Source of the DNA: Rapana venosa
Taxonomy: Eukaryota > Mollusca > Gastropoda > Neogastropoda > Muricidae
Assembly: GCA_028751875.1 (NCBI GenBank)
Contig: CM054135.1
Span: forward strand, 12,010,359 to 12,074,358
Length of the DNA stretch: 64,000 bases
Direction of reading: 5' to 3'
Shown here: positions 1-12,479 of the stretch, in pieces
Numbering within the stretch: the first letter of the stretch is position 1
Layout: the number at the start of each line of letters is the position of its first letter
Program-made: the position numbers and the translations under genes
Notes under the pieces: model-generated
Databases searched by the model: none
What the model was told of the DNA's origin: nothing
Seen by the model: only the letters and a program-made list of their open reading frames with translations

Positions 1-978
1 GTTGACTGGCTGCTGTGATAGATAGAGCAGTGTTGACTGGCTGCTGTGATAGAGCATTGTTGACTGACTGCTGTGATAGATAGAGCAGTGTTGACTGACT
101 GCTGTGATAGATAGAGCAGTGTTGACTGACTGCTGTGATAGATAGAGCAGTGTTGACTGGCTGCTGTGATAGAGCAGTGTTGACTGGCTGCTGTGATAGA
201 GCAGTGTTGACTGACTGCTGTGATAGAGCAGTGTTGACTGACTGCTGTGATAGATAGAGCAGTGTTGACTGACTGCTGTGATAGAGCAGTGTTGACTGGC
301 TGCTGTGATAGAGCAGTGTTGACTGACAGCTGTGATAGAGTAGTGTTGACTGGCTGCTGTGATAGATAGAGCAGTGTTGACTGGCTGCTGTGATAGATAG
401 AGCAGTGTTGACTGGCTGCTGTGATAGAGCAGTGTTGACTGGCTGCTGTGATAGAGCAGTGTTGACTGACTGCTGTGATAGATAGAGCAGTGTTGACTGG
501 CTGCTGTGATAGAGCAGTGTTGACTGACTGCTGTGATAGAGCAGTGTTGACTGGCTGCTCTGATAGATTGAGCAGTGTTGACCGATTGCTGGGGTGGATA
601 GAACAGTATTGACTGACTGCTGCGATATATAGAGCAGTGTTGACTGGCTGCTGGGATAGAGCAGTGTTGACTAGCTGCTGTGATAGAGCAGTGTTGACTG
701 ACTGCTGTGATAGAGCAGTGTTGACTGGCTGCTCTGATAGATTGAGCAGTGTTGACCGATTGCTGGGATGGATAGAACAGTATTGACTGACTGCTGCGAT
801 ATATAGAGCAGTGTTGACTGGCTGCTGGGATAGAGCAGTGTTGACTGGCTGCTGGGATAGAGCAGTGTTGACTAGCTGCTGTGATGGAGCAGTGTTGACT
901 AGCTGCTGTGATAGATAGAGCAGTGTTGACTAGCCGCTGTGATAGAGCAGTGTTGAATAGCTGTTTTGATACATAGAG
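1..978. repeat. 27/31-bp minisatellite
   Basis: About 30 tandem copies of a unit built on GTTGACTGGCTGCTGTGATA followed by GAGCAGT, with an optional extra GATA that makes units of 27 or 31 bp. Copies in the first 540 bases are nearly identical; from about 550 on they carry more substitutions, and a higher-order block (units near 545-640 and 725-820) is itself duplicated. The array continues past the left edge of the window. No coding role is seen. Confidence 0.95.
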
Positions 979-1199
979 CAGTTGTTTTTTAAATGAAACT
1001 TGACTTGACTGGTGAAGTAGATCACATCAAAACATGAAAACAGGAAAAGTCCAACAAGCAGTAAAAAGACAAATGTACAAATGATGAACAAAGACAAAAA
1101 CAGTCCACGAGTGTCAGGACTAGAGTGACAGACCCTATGCTTCAGATTTCTAGAAGACTGCTTAGCCTCTGTCAGTTCTTCCCCTTGATTTTTGATCAT
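930..1199 (-). pseudogene. Membrane-segment ORF, copy B (unrecognised)
   Basis: An 89-codon reading frame starts with ATG and begins MIKNQGEELTEAKQ. A strongly hydrophobic stretch of about 25 residues follows (around residues 32-56, rich in Leu, Phe and Val), then a short polar tail. It is paralogous to the frame at 1397-1804: both share the N-terminal NQ-EEL-E pattern and the membrane segment. The end of the frame runs into the minisatellite, so this may be a truncated copy or a first exon of a type II membrane protein. I do not recognise the family, and no splice partner could be identified. Confidence 0.3.
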
Positions 1200-1396
1200 C
1201 AGTGATTGATAGATATTTTACTTAAACGTACCACAAACAGTTTCTTTTAATTACAATATGACATTTGGGTGCTTTTTTAATACACAGACATATCATACAA
1301 GAATGTTTGGTTCCTAACAGCTTATTCTTATAAACCTCTAATATCACTGCAGTTATTGCTAAAGAATGCAACAATTTTTAAAGTTTTGTTGTTTTT

Positions 1397-1804
1397 TTAA
1401 GGGAATCTAAGTTTTAGATTGTATGATATTTTAAATATTTCAACAGCAGACAAGTTAAATGTTAACCTTGTATCTGTCCAGAAGTGAAGTACATGTCGTG
1501 GTTCCACGTTATTCAGGTAGGTATGACACGACTTTGGCAGAATTTCCAAGTGGACTCGGCTGACAGTGTCTGATGGGGATGATCTTAACTGCAACTGTTC
1601 TCCATTACATGGTACCTGGTAAAACAGGTTACATGTCAAGATTAACATTGGGGAAAAAAACAAAATAAGAAACAAATTATGAACAAATGACCAGTAAAGG
1701 CAAAAAAGAAAAACAACGACAGTTAGGAACACAGTGAGAGACCATGTGCCTAAGACATTTGTCCCCTTAAATTCTGCCAGTTCTTCCACTTGATTTTGGA
1801 ACAC
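1397..1804 (-). pseudogene. Membrane-segment ORF, copy A (unrecognised)
   Basis: A 135-codon open frame has a short N-terminal part (FQNQVEELAEFKG), then a long hydrophobic segment around residues 20-60, then a polar region ending in HFWTDTR. A possible donor (AAG followed by GTTAAC on the minus strand, near 1465) would end an exon there. The position matching the ATG of the paralogous frame at 930-1199 is GTG here, so either the true start is elsewhere or the copy is dead. The two frames are about 200 bases apart in the same orientation, which suggests local duplication of an exon. The function is unknown. Confidence 0.3.
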
Positions 1805-1839
1805 CAGCGATCAATGATTATTTAAAATTCCCCACAAAC

Positions 1840-2330
1840 ATTTCAACAAGTATTTCAGCTTGAAATTTTGCCTTATTCTGAACTGACTTACTTTTTATAC
1901 GCCTTGCATGTTTGTCCAATATTGTCAAATTTGGATGATGTCAATTCTGGCAAAGCAGACAGTACTCAGAAAGACAATATTACACTTCAAGGGAAATTAT
2001 TTTCATATAGATTTGGGGAGGGGAAGGGGGGGGGGGGGGGTTGTAAATATTCCGCAGTCAGAATCTAACTTAATTGGGGAGGGGGGGCAACAAAAAGATT
2101 GTATGTGCAAAAATCTCACAATTGGTGAATCTCAGAGTTAAGAAAGAAAATAGTATTTTTCTTCTTAAATATAAATTTGGTTTGAGGGGGGGGGGGGGGG
2201 GGGGGGGGGGATTGCAAATATTTCCAAAGTCAGAATACAACTACCTTAATGGCAGGCAAAGAAATGGTCGTCTATGCAAAAATCTCACCATTGGTGAATC
2301 TCAGAGCTCTAGCCAAGGAACAAATTAAAT
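1840..2330 (+). repeat. Two SINE 3'-module fragments with poly-G tracts
   Basis: Two successive diverged copies (about 2053-2150 and 2224-2326) of the 3' module that recurs through the window. Its landmarks are AAGTCGGAAT, then ACCTTAATGG, then TCTCACCATTGGTGAATCTC, ending in GAGCTCTAGCCAAGGAACAA. Each copy is preceded by a long G run (about 2027-2040 and 2186-2211). The surrounding 1200-2050 and 2330-2820 hold nothing else recognisable apart from short AT-rich and CA-rich stretches. Confidence 0.6.
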
Positions 2331-2825
2331 ATATTTTTAAAAACCAAAAAAAACACTGCCAATGCAACAACATGATACTCTTCATTCTGGAAATTGCTAC
2401 AGCCAAAAACTAAATACAAGCTTTTATCACACAAGTTAAATCCTAACAAACATTTTTTTTTTCAATTAGCTTTATCACCCAGTGGACCACAAAGGCTAAT
2501 TTAGGGCAGTCATATCATTGGCCTCAAGTTCAGATGCAACAGATTCTAGTTCTCTTAACGTTTTTCTTCATGGTGTTACAGCCCCACCAACAGTGAGGGC
2601 CCCATCAGGGCTGTCACCTTGTTAATAAAAAAGCAGCCTACACACACACACAACACACAAAACTGTGTGTTATATTACTTTCACAATTGTTTTCTTATGC
2701 ACCCCCCACCCTCCCTTATTTAAAGAGAAAGCCTAAGAACATTTTTTTTAAGATATGGACCTACAGCTAACTATAAAAAAAATCTGATACCTTGGACTGA
2801 CTCAACTGTACCTCCAATGTACTCA

Positions 2826-3650
2826 CGTATACAGGTCTTCATAGTCCTCTCTGATGGTGCCAACAATGTTGAGGCAGTTTCACGGTGCAGGTCTTGATAA
2901 GAGTTCTGGTGAGGCAACAATGCTAAGGTAGTTTCACATGCAGGTGTTGATAAGAGCTCTCTGATGACAGCAACAATGTTCAGGTACTTTCACATGCAGG
3001 TGTTGATAAGAGTTCTCTCTGATGACAGCAACAATGTTCAGGTACTTTTCACATGCAGGTGTTGATAAGAGTTCTCTCTGATGACAGTGACAATGTTCAG
3101 GTACTTTTCACATGCAGGTATTGATAAAGAGTTCTCTCTGATGACAGTGACAATGCTGAGGTAGTTTCACATGCAGGTGTTGATAAGAGTTCTCTCTGAT
3201 GACAGCGACAATGCTCAGGTAGTTTCACATGCAGGTGTTGATAAGAGTTCTCTCTGATGACGGCGACAATGCTGAGGTAGTTTCACATGCAGGTGTTGAT
3301 AAGAGTTCTCTCTGATGACAGCGACAATGCTCAGGTAGTTTCACATGCAGGTGTTGATAAGAGTTCTCTCTGATGACGGCGACAATGCTGAGGTAGTTTC
3401 ACATGCAGGTGTTGATAAGAGTTCTCTCTGATGACGGCGACAATGCTGAGGTAGTTTCACATGCAGGTGTTGATAAGAGTTCTCTCTGATGACGGCGACA
3501 ATGCTGAGGTAGTTTCACATGCAGGTGTTGATAAGAGTTCTCTCTGATGACGGCGACAATGCTGAGGTAGTTTCACATGCAGGTGTTGATAAGAGTTCTC
3601 TCTGATGACGGCGACAATGCTGAGGTAGTTTCACATGCAGGTCTTGATGG
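2826..3650. repeat. 58-bp minisatellite
   Basis: About 13 tandem copies of a 58-bp unit; landmarks are AGTTCTCTCTGATGACGGCG, CAATGCTGAGGTAGTTTCAC and ATGCAGGTGTTGATAAG. The 5' units (2850-3120) differ by small indels and substitutions, while those from 3180 on are almost identical, which points to recent homogenisation at one end. The 3' edge (3630-3700) decays into single-copy sequence. Confidence 0.95.
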
Positions 3651-4094
3651 AATAAAAGTTCTCCAGACAAGCCAACAATGCTGAGGGTATCATTCCACCA
3701 AACAGTATTATCTACATGATGACTTTACCATCCCACTAAAACTCCCATGGAATAAGGACGGGAAGGCTGGTGAGGCAACTATCCTCAACCAGGCAGGTCC
3801 CCGGGTGGCAGATAGGGGCATGGCCCTCAGAAATGGGGTTAGTTGCAAAAGCAATCTCTGGCCAAGTTGGCAATGTTACTATCAGAGCGCGGTGGGTAAA
3901 CAGGGGGTTCTGTAGACCTCATAAGATACCCTCTATGACCTATGACAGGCACAATTGCAATTGAGAGCCGAATCAAAAGCTCTGCCCCCTGGGCTCCCAG
4001 AGTAACAAGAGATAAGGGTGGGGTAACCCTTGGAGAAACCTAGAGGGCTGAAGTCAACGGTACTGGGCTAAAGAGCACCTTCTAACAAACCACG

Positions 4095-4560
4095 ATACCA
4101 TGCAACAAATCTGCATGACACAGATGGATCAGCTACAATTGCTGTTACTGATGGAGGAGCAGGAGTGCTGATCAAGTACCCCTTCGGAGAAGTGGGAACA
4201 GCAAACATCCCAACAGGGACACACTGCACTAACTGCTATTCAGGAACCTAAGCCCTGAAAAAAGCTGCTACCATGGTCACTCTCAAAAGATGAATGCCAG
4301 CAAGTGGTTTTCTTCACCGATGCCCTGTCAGCCCTACAAGCCCTGTCAGTCCTACAAGCCCTGTCCGAAAAGAAACAAAACTTCAGTAGGAACTACAGCT
4401 CCTCACGCAAAAACGTGTAACGCTGCAATGGATCCCTGCCCACTGTGGTATACCTGGCAACAAACAGGCTGATGAACTTGCAAGACAGGGTGCACAGAAA
4501 AAACAGTGCAAAAGCAGCCTCACCTTCTATGAAAATGAACCAATAATTAAACCACTGCAG
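4095..4560 (+). pseudogene. Non-LTR retrotransposon RNase H fragment
   Basis: The translation shows two recognisable parts of the RNase H domain found in Jockey/I-type LINEs, in different frames. The first is an N-terminal stretch with DGSATIAVTDGGAGVLIKYP (about 4121-4180). The second is the C-terminal signature, read as LQWIPAHCGIPGNKQADELA (about 4414-4473). In between are frameshifts and stops, so the copy is dead. Upstream, 3700-4090 has no recognisable domain. The rest of the same element may resume near 7490. Confidence 0.65.
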
Positions 4561-4564
4561 GGGT

Positions 4565-7440
4565 GATTTTCCAAAATTTTTCCAATTTCAAACTTTTTGT
4601 TTAACCATAGCTAGCACAAAAATGAAAGTCTATCAAATAATCATATACAACGGTGTGTTATATAGGCGAGTATCTGAAATATGTACTATACGAGTAACAA
4701 GAGCAAAACAACCAACCTTCTAAAGTGAAGGATATTACAGTGGATGAGCTTAAGGGAGAGATGTGAACCCTTTCTCTCCTAAAAAGCAGGGGTCAGGGGG
4801 CTGAGCCCCCTGAAGGTGAAGCCTTTTTCAAATGTGGACTCCTCTCTCATGAAATGAAAACCTACCATGAGTGAAATTATCTTGAATCCCTTTACCGTCT
4901 AAAAATAACCACAATCAAGAAAAAAGTGTTGGCAGCATTGTTGTGGGAGCCTGAGCAGGAAGTCTTTCAAAATGTGTGGGGCTGTGAACATAGGCCTGAA
5001 GATTTCTTCCCATTAAACAAGTGTAGGCCTCATACAGACCTCTCCGTATAAAAGTCAAGACTTTTTAAAGAGTTTTCAAGGAAATTTTTAAGACATTCAT
5101 GTGTGTGATTCATGTACTACTACACTTGTATCCTACACATGTCAATTCTATCATAGACTGCCGCCCAAAATTGAATTATTATGCACATTTATAATTCCGT
5201 ATGTGGGAGGTGTTCAAATTTACTCACAGATGGTTACAATTGCAGTCTTTGGCTTCTTTTGGTTTTTTGCATTTTATTATGTTTCTTTTTTCAACGAACA
5301 GTTCATCTGATCTATAAAAATGAAAACATTTAGAATGAAGGAATACGTGCACACACTCTTCCATCCATCAGTATGCATGCTCTCTCTCTCTCTCTCAAGC
5401 ACACACACACACATGCGATCTTGACAACTGCACTTCCCACTCTACCCAACCTTTTTATATTAAAATGATCTATTTTGCTTAAACATTCACCCTCTTCTCC
5501 TAAAAAAAAAAAAAGTTTGCCCATTCCCTTTTCTTACTCTCACTCACACACACACGACTTAGCCATACTTCTCTTATGCCCCTTCCCACATACAGTTATC
5601 CATCCCGCCCCTTCTGCCTAACATCCTTTCTCCCTCTTAAACACCCCCTTCCATAAAAACTTCCCCTTCCTAAAACTACCTCCCCTTCCACATCCAAAAA
5701 CGCAAGAAACAAAAAAGCTTAGTTTCTGTGTCAGGTCTTGTATCATGATATCCATCTACCTCTTGTGTCCACATGTGGGGCCAGGTTAAGAAATAAAGTT
5801 TAATGTAAAAATCGTGTTAGCAATTAAAATTAGTAACTGGGAAAGGACTGTCGGTCAGCTGGCATGTCTGCCTGTATGCATGCATGTGGACACAATGGCA
5901 CATAGACACGATACCTAGCTTTTGACACAATCATCTGGAAGTTTTCTTTAAATCACAAATCACCCATCCTATTAACAAGCCATGGTTGTTTCGGTTGCTT
6001 TACTGATTTTATTGTTTATGACAAATTTTCTAATTCTGGAATCAGTTCAGTGGTTTCTGGTAGCCTACCTTTAGATTTCAAATTGGCTGTGGGTGTTTCA
6101 AAAGAACCGAAAGTAGATAAACGAAGGAACAAGCCCAAAGGACGGTTACTTCTGGCTTATTTCGTGCATTTCCCCATTGTTTGTTTACAATATTCCAGCT
6201 CTTACATCAGCGATTTCCGACCTACTGTATTTTTTTTTAAAAGCGTGTTTCCAAAAGAACCCAAGTTGAATTGATGAACAAAGACAGATACTAGCCCCGA
6301 ATAAAACCACGTGAGGAAAACCTCTTCTTTCATGTGCTCGCTTTTTTTCTACTCCCACTTACCTAGCCATACATATCCTACCCCTTTCTCCCAACTGACA
6401 ACCCTAGCGTATCTTAAAACTAAGGAATTGGCCCAAAATAAACCATATGCAAAAAAGCCCACTCTTTTATTTGCTAACCTTTTCATTCTATTTCCACTAT
6501 CCTGGCAACACATAACCAGTCTTCTTCCAGTTATCAGTTTCCCTTTAGTACCTCTTCTACAAAATCAACTATGATTCCCATCCTCTCCCCGCCCCCCTCC
6601 ACACACACACACACGTACGTGTCCACACATTAAAACCTATTCCACCTTTTGTTAGAGTAGGCTATAGCGTGCCAGTGGGAATGGATGACGAAATTTTAAA
6701 ACACTGGGGGGGACACAAAGACTAGATGTCCTCAAAACGAAAAAAAATCGCTCACACACAAATTTTGCCAGGCATCAATTTCCCTCATGTCTGTTCTCAA
6801 TATACCTCCAGTGTACATCACCCACCACCTTCACTACCTCCCCTTCCTCATTTCATTTTTGCTCAAGCTGTAAGCAGCACTTGTCAAAATTCGTTACCTT
6901 GTATCTGTTTCATAGCAACTTGTGTCCAAACAATGGGTTCAAATCTGCCTTTGGATGTTAGCTTCCGCTTTGATTTCTAGCCCCCCCCCCCCCCCCCCCT
7001 CAAAAAAAAAAACAAACCACCACCACAAAAACTCCCCTTTGTAATGTGTTTTACAGCGAAAGCACTTCGTTAATATAGCCTACCAGCTCTGCCTTTGTCT
7101 ATAACACAAAATTCAATGCATAGTTTTGGCCTTGCTCTGTTGTTTTGAACTCTAAATGACAAAAACCCATCCAACTTAGCGATCGAGTGACAACTTGCTG
7201 CCTATGCACTAAGTTAATTTTTACCTCCTTGGAGACTTTGTCGTCTGCTAGTCCTTGTTTGTTTCGTCCATACACTCACACGTTTTTGAAGCTTATTTTT
7301 CAGCACCAAAATGTATCTTTTATCGTTGTCTTTAATGAGAATACTTTCGACAGACAAGCCTCAACTTGTAAGGGTTTTCAAAGTTTGTCACAGGTTGTTA
7401 CTTCAAAAGGATTCAAGGTCTTGGATCCAATATTCCTCAA
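4565..7440. other. No gene seen; simple repeats and one SINE fragment
   Basis: AT-rich sequence without a supportable coding region. It holds small CT, CA and C tracts (about 5378-5412 and 6978-7000). At about 6630-6728 there is a fragment (AGAGTAGGCTATAGCGTGCC onward) that matches a second fragment at 58383-58490. It separates two pieces that look like the RNase H and C-terminal ends of one LINE, so part or all may be an insertion. Confidence 0.5.
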
Positions 7441-7484
7441 TTCGGTTCTTTAACAAAAATTGCCAACACAGAATTACGTTTAAA

Positions 7485-7850
7485 ACGTATGGAAAATCAC
7501 CCAAGTCAATGGCCCGACCAAGAATAGAGAACTACCCACATCTAAGATCTGATGTGCCTCGGATCATTCTAAGACTACACACTAGGCACAACAGGCTAAC
7601 AATCACATGTCTACAAAGCTGAAGCTCATTCCTCATCCCCTGTGTGCCTGTGGTAAAGAAAACTAGAATGGCGAACACATCCCTCAAAGATGCTTGCTAT
7701 ACATTGACCAGACCCAAGGAAAACTGTGGCCAACAGAGAAAACCTTGCCAACCAAGCCTATGGCCCACCACAGGTACTGGAAAGCAAATGTCATTACTTT
7801 TCTCAGACAGAGCTGACGGTGTAAAGGGAATAAGAAGAGAAGGACAGTAA
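7485..7850 (+). pseudogene. LINE C-terminal zinc-knuckle-like fragment
   Basis: The reading frames give PRIILRLHTRHNRLT followed, after a frameshift, by a Cys-rich stretch (PLCACG, then GEHIPQRCLLYIDQT). This is the usual order at the C-terminus of Jockey-type LINE polymerases: a leucine/arginine helix, then CxC with EHI-Q-C. Stops and shifts show it is dead. It would follow directly on the RNase H fragment at 4095-4560 in an intact element, in the same orientation. Confidence 0.55.
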
Positions 7851-8534
7851 AGAAGGATTAGGAAACTAAACATGTGATGGGGTGTCAGAATCACAATCTG
7901 CAAATGAGAGGTGGATTGGATGGAGGGATTAGGAAACTAAACATGCAAGGGGGAGATAGAGTCACAATTATCTCGGGAACAAGATCACTGTCACCATGAT
8001 TGCTCTCCTTTGAACCTCTGGCTTTTTAACTTCTTTTGGGTTTAAGTCTATTTTTAGTCAATTTATCTTGTTTTATTTCACCATTCCTGGTGTTTTATCT
8101 ACTTTTTGGATTTACATGTTTTCTAATCATTTTGTTTTATTTCACTATTTCTGGCTTTTTCATTTAATTTACTTTAGGGGTTTAGTTTTATTTTATTTCA
8201 GTATTCTGAGTTTTTTGGTTGCACATTTTATTTCATTCCCACTACTTTTCTTTACATTAATCCATTCTTTAATTTTTACATTCTATTTCATTTGTTTAAT
8301 TCTATTTTACTTTTTTTAATAAATTAAGCAAGAGGTCTAGGCGCAATCTAAATTTTGGTGACCAGTGATCGTTTGGAGGCAACTGACTAAGTTGTACACA
8401 ATGAGAAAGCCTAAAACACAACGTCTAAAGCAAACATCAGAGCAGAACAGAAACAAAGATACAGGGTGATCCAAGTCATTTCCCTTTATGAGCAATGAAA
8501 ACGCGTGCTTCAAAGGCTATTTTTTCAATATGCC

Positions 8535-9225
8535 TGAGGCATGCAGATCAGCACAGAGAAAATACAGTTGATGACAGATAATGCCAAAGGCATCAACACT
8601 GACATGCTAGACAACAAGAAATCTGAGACCATCCATAGCTTTAAATATATGGGAGCTATAGTGTAGGATGAAAGATCGAAACAAATTCTATCCAGGATGA
8701 CCAAGACCACAGCTTCTGCTATAATCAAACTTAACTGAAAGTTCTCTGAACTACAAGAACATCGTATAAGCTTCAAGATCAGACTGATGCATTCCCTGGT
8801 CATGTCCATATGTCTGTACTCATGTAAAACAATGACGGTAACAGCTGACATTGAAAGGATACAGGCAATGGAGACGAGATTTCAAAACCTTCTTGGCTTC
8901 TCATACCGAGATCAAATCACTAAGAAATTAAAACCAGAATTGAAAACGCTATAGGGTCATAATGAAGAGCTCATGACTTATGTGAAAAAATGCGAACTGA
9001 AGCGTTATGGGCATGTCACATAAACACCTGGACCGGCCAAGACTGTGCTACAGGGAACTGTAAAAGGAGGGAGATGAACAGGCAGACAGAGAAAACGATG
9101 GGAAGACAACATCAAAGAATGGACTGGCCTTGTGTAGAACGACATACTAAAGCAAGCAGAGAACCACAAGAATTGAAGGAAACTGGTTTCAAAATCTCCA
9201 GTGATCCCCCAACAGCCTACTAGAC
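8535..9225 (+). pseudogene. RTE/BovB-like reverse transcriptase C-terminus, decayed
   Basis: With frameshifts and several in-frame stops, the plus strand reads a FKYMGAIV block, a YSCKTMTVTADIERIQAMET block, a KRYGHVT block and a GRQRKRWEDNIKEW block. These occur in the same order and spacing as in the better preserved copy at 39031-39732 (minus). The domain is the post-catalytic thumb and C-terminal segment of RTE/BovB-type LINEs. It is clearly a relic. The bases between 7850 and 8520 and between 9230 and 9455 show no feature. Confidence 0.7.
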
Positions 9226-9454
9226 TTAAGGATAGTTGAAGGGTGAGGGTGATAGCTGTACAAGGCTGCATAGCCGGTGCCTTTGCGACTCTTGCCTCTT
9301 TATATCTGAATGTCGAACAGACTTTTCTGCAACTGCTCTTAGAATAATTGGCCCCATGAAGCCTTTCAAGTACACAAGGCGAGTTTAGATTCTACTCTGT
9401 TTCAAACGTTTCTTCAGCGCTTCGGTTCAGTCTTAAAGGACCTGTACACTTGCA

Positions 9455-9790
9455 ACAGTCTTCATTTTTCAAGACCACAGACACTGTAACAACAGAATAC
9501 AGCCCCCCCCCCCCCCCACCCCCTCCACCAAAAAAATTTTTTTTTTAAAGACCACAGCACTAGGACAACAGAATACCCCCACCCCCGCCCCAAATTCTTA
9601 AGACTACAGATAATGGGACAACAGATTATCCCAATTTTTAATACCACAGACACTGGGACAACAGGATATCCCAATCTTTAGACCAGAGACACTGGAACAG
9701 AATACCCCTGATTCTTCAGACCACAGACACTGGGACACCAGAATATCCCAATTCTTCAGACCGCAGCATGTGCTGGCCTGTGCTCCAGCA
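9455..9790. repeat. About 44-bp degenerate tandem array
   Basis: Seven or so imperfect units carry ACCACAGACACTGGGACAAC, then AGAATA or AGATTA, then CCCAATTCTT. Internal C and A tracts (9503-9520 and 9529-9546) have expanded in two of the units. The minus strand is open in several frames only because the unit lacks stops. Confidence 0.8.
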
Positions 9791-9799
9791 CTAAAGCCT

Positions 9800-11775
9800 T
9801 TCATGGCTTTGCTGAAGGTTTCGGTTTATCCGCCACTCCCTAACCTTTATCCAGAGACCTAGCAATGCGATAATGCCACAGGTAGATATACATACGGTTT
9901 AGAGGTCTCATACCCCAGCAGTGGCATCCACCTAAAGTCCTTGTTGACTAGGTCCGCTATGACTGCTGGCTATTCTATGAAGATGATGACAGCTGGTTCA
10001 CCACATGCGAGGATCATGGGAAGAAAGGAGATGGTTTTCAGTTTCTACAAGCCTTCTGGTCATTGAAGAGGCCAATGCATGTTTTACTACATCCTGGGCA
10101 GATGAAAGAACTGTTACCGGTCGGTCCCTTGGTCCCCGTTTCTGCTTCTTATGCTGCTCTTTCCACTTCTCACACTAGGCATTTATCTAACAACAAAAAC
10201 AAGTGAAATAGTGTCATAAACATACCACATGCTCAAATTAAGAGAGAGTGAAAGGGGGGAGGGGGGGGGGGGGGGTTGAAGGAAGAAAGTGTGCAAGCAT
10301 GTGTGCAATGCGTGCATATGTGTGTGCGTGTGTGTGCATGTGCATGCTTTTGACGCAGGAATATCTGGAAAGGAGGGAATGTTATATCAACTGAACTAAA
10401 TGTCACAAAGTTCATGATACAAAAGGGCTCTCTCTCTCCCTCCCTATTTTTTACCATCAGTGAAAGGGTTAGACCTTTTTTCTAACTGCTTTTCTTATAC
10501 ATGTCTATTCACTCTCCCTCTCCCAAAACCTCCTCCTCTCCTTTCTATGCATCCACCTTTTCACCCCCCACCCCCAGGGAAAAAAATCCCAAAACATGCT
10601 CCTGTCTTCTATTTACATCCACACCCTCCTCCTTTTCTTTTTACCTCCACTCTGACAATGGATTTACTGGAAAATTCTCCACAATCAGGGAACCAAAATT
10701 AATGCCCCTATCACCTTACCTCTGGGTCAGTCTGTATTATTGCTGTGTCTGCATTGTCAGTGTCAGAGAGAGAGAATGGCGGGGGAGGGGGTGGATCTAG
10801 CACCCTGTACTTTGTGTGTGCGAGTGAGCAGATGAGTGAATGAGTGAGCAAGGGAGTTGAATGAGTGCATGAGATCAAGAGGAGAGAGACAGACAGACAG
10901 ACAGAGATAAAGACAGACAGACAGAGAGAGTGAGGGGAGCAATCAAAAATTTAGTTGTTATATTCAAGACTATAGCTTGTGACCCTATTGGAGGCACAGA
11001 GGACTTCATAAATCAACATCAACAGTGACATTGTGACAAACACAATATAATCATTGGACAAGTCAGAAATATTGCAATGAACCTTTCAAATGTTTCACTC
11101 AACTTTAATTTTGACAAAAAAATGCTCGGTTTAAAACTTTTTTTTTTCAGAAGAGAATAAAATGACATAACATGAACATACATTCTTGTATACATATATA
11201 TATTAAATATAAAATTGCATTTTATGTAGTATTACATTTCGAAACAGAAAGATCTGGGTATTCCATTTCAGTATTCATATTACGGAGAGTTTAAAACTGA
11301 CCATTTTCATGTCCAATTTCAATGACTCCCACCTCAGGACCTGTTTTGATGGGAAATGTATCATTGTTACATCTGAATCTAAAAATATTGATATATGGCA
11401 ACATACTGATATGCTCTTAAAAATTTGAGAGGGGGGGGGGGGGGGGGGTCTTATTTTGTAACTGTTTTAAGATATCTATCACTCTGTTGTTACTCTTCCT
11501 AACATGACTTCTTTAAAAAAAATCCTTTAAACCCATAAGATTACACCATTTGTTTTAGACATGCTGAGGCACATGTTCTAAAATTGTAACCATATCATAT
11601 CCATTCTAGTACATTTTGCAAATACTGACAGGCTCATAGGAAATGAAATTAAATAAATTAAAAACAAAATAAGAAAAGACTGCAGATCCACACTCTGCTT
11701 TTTTAAAAATTATTATCCAACATCATGCTGCAGACACTCCAGATTTCCAATGGCAATCCATTTTATTTTGATAGA
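9800..11775. other. No gene seen
   Basis: Single-copy-looking, AT-rich sequence with simple tracts only: poly-G at about 10258-10276 and 11431-11448, a (GT/CA)-rich stretch at 10310-10345, and (GACA)n/(GA)n at 10885-10930. No splice-consistent coding region could be found. Confidence 0.5.
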
Positions 11776-11780
11776 ATGAT

Positions 11781-12141
11781 GGACTCTACAGCCCAGTGGT
11801 TAAGACCATTTGACTTCAACTCCATGGGCCCATAAAGTCAAGAGTTTGAAACTTGGTGGCATCTGGTGAATGACAGGTGGAGATTTTTAAGATCCCCCGG
11901 GCAACTTCAAGCACAGACCTGCCAGTACCATTACTCCCTTCACAAATATAATCATGCATAAGTTCAAATATGTGTGTTAAAGATTCAGTTTGGTGGGTTG
12001 TATTGTGGAAAGAAACATGAACAAGCCCAGCATATATCCCAAAAGTCGGAATGTGGCTGCCTTCTTGGTGGGCAAAAACAGCCGCATATGCAAAATCTCA
12101 CCAATAGTAAAAACTGGGAGCTCTAGCCAAGAAAAAAACAA
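11781..12141 (+). mobile_element. tRNA-derived SINE, family 1 (diverged)
   Basis: It starts with a tRNA-like A box (CAGCCCAGTGGTTAAGACCA) and a degenerate B box (AGAGTTTGAAACTTGG). The shared body follows and ends in the module AAGTCGGAATGTGGCTGCC, TCTCACCAATAGT, GAGCTCTAGCCAAG and an A-rich tail. It is diverged from the better copy at 31364-31752. Confidence 0.7.
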
Positions 12142-12386
12142 GCCTTCAATAAAATAACTTCAATAAATTTGGCATGCAATATTCTGAGGGTCCTGTGTGA
12201 CCCATTTAAGTTCAAACAATTGTAGCCATATCTACTTATTTTCTCATCTAAATAAACCAGGTCTGCATTCTTGCCACTGCTATACCATTAGTTAGTTACA
12301 TTAAATTCAGTTAATAAAATCTTAATTTTACTTAATTCTTTATTTAAAAGAAAATCAGTCTTTACCTCTTGACTTCTTCTCCAACT

Positions 12387-12470
12387 CTGTGTCAGTCTTC
12401 AGGGCAGTGCAATGGACTTTTCAGGCAGTGTGTCATGGGCAAGTTGAATCTGGTGACACCCATCCCTTTC
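12387..12470 (-). mobile_element. SINE fragment
   Basis: About 80 bases that, on the minus strand, match 25366-25450 (plus). Shared words are CAGATTCAACTTGCCC, ACACTGCCTGAAAA and CCATTGCACTGCCC or close variants. I take it as a piece of a dispersed repeat; the head is missing. Confidence 0.5.
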
Positions 12471-12479
12471 CAATTACAG

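Noticed and set aside
1..978. CRISPR-like array
   Set aside because: Units are contiguous without unique spacers, and the context is eukaryotic.
2850..3650. Hammerhead ribozyme suspicion (CTGATGA in every unit)
   Set aside because: The required GAAA partner is missing, with GCGACAATG in its place, and no closing stem is possible.
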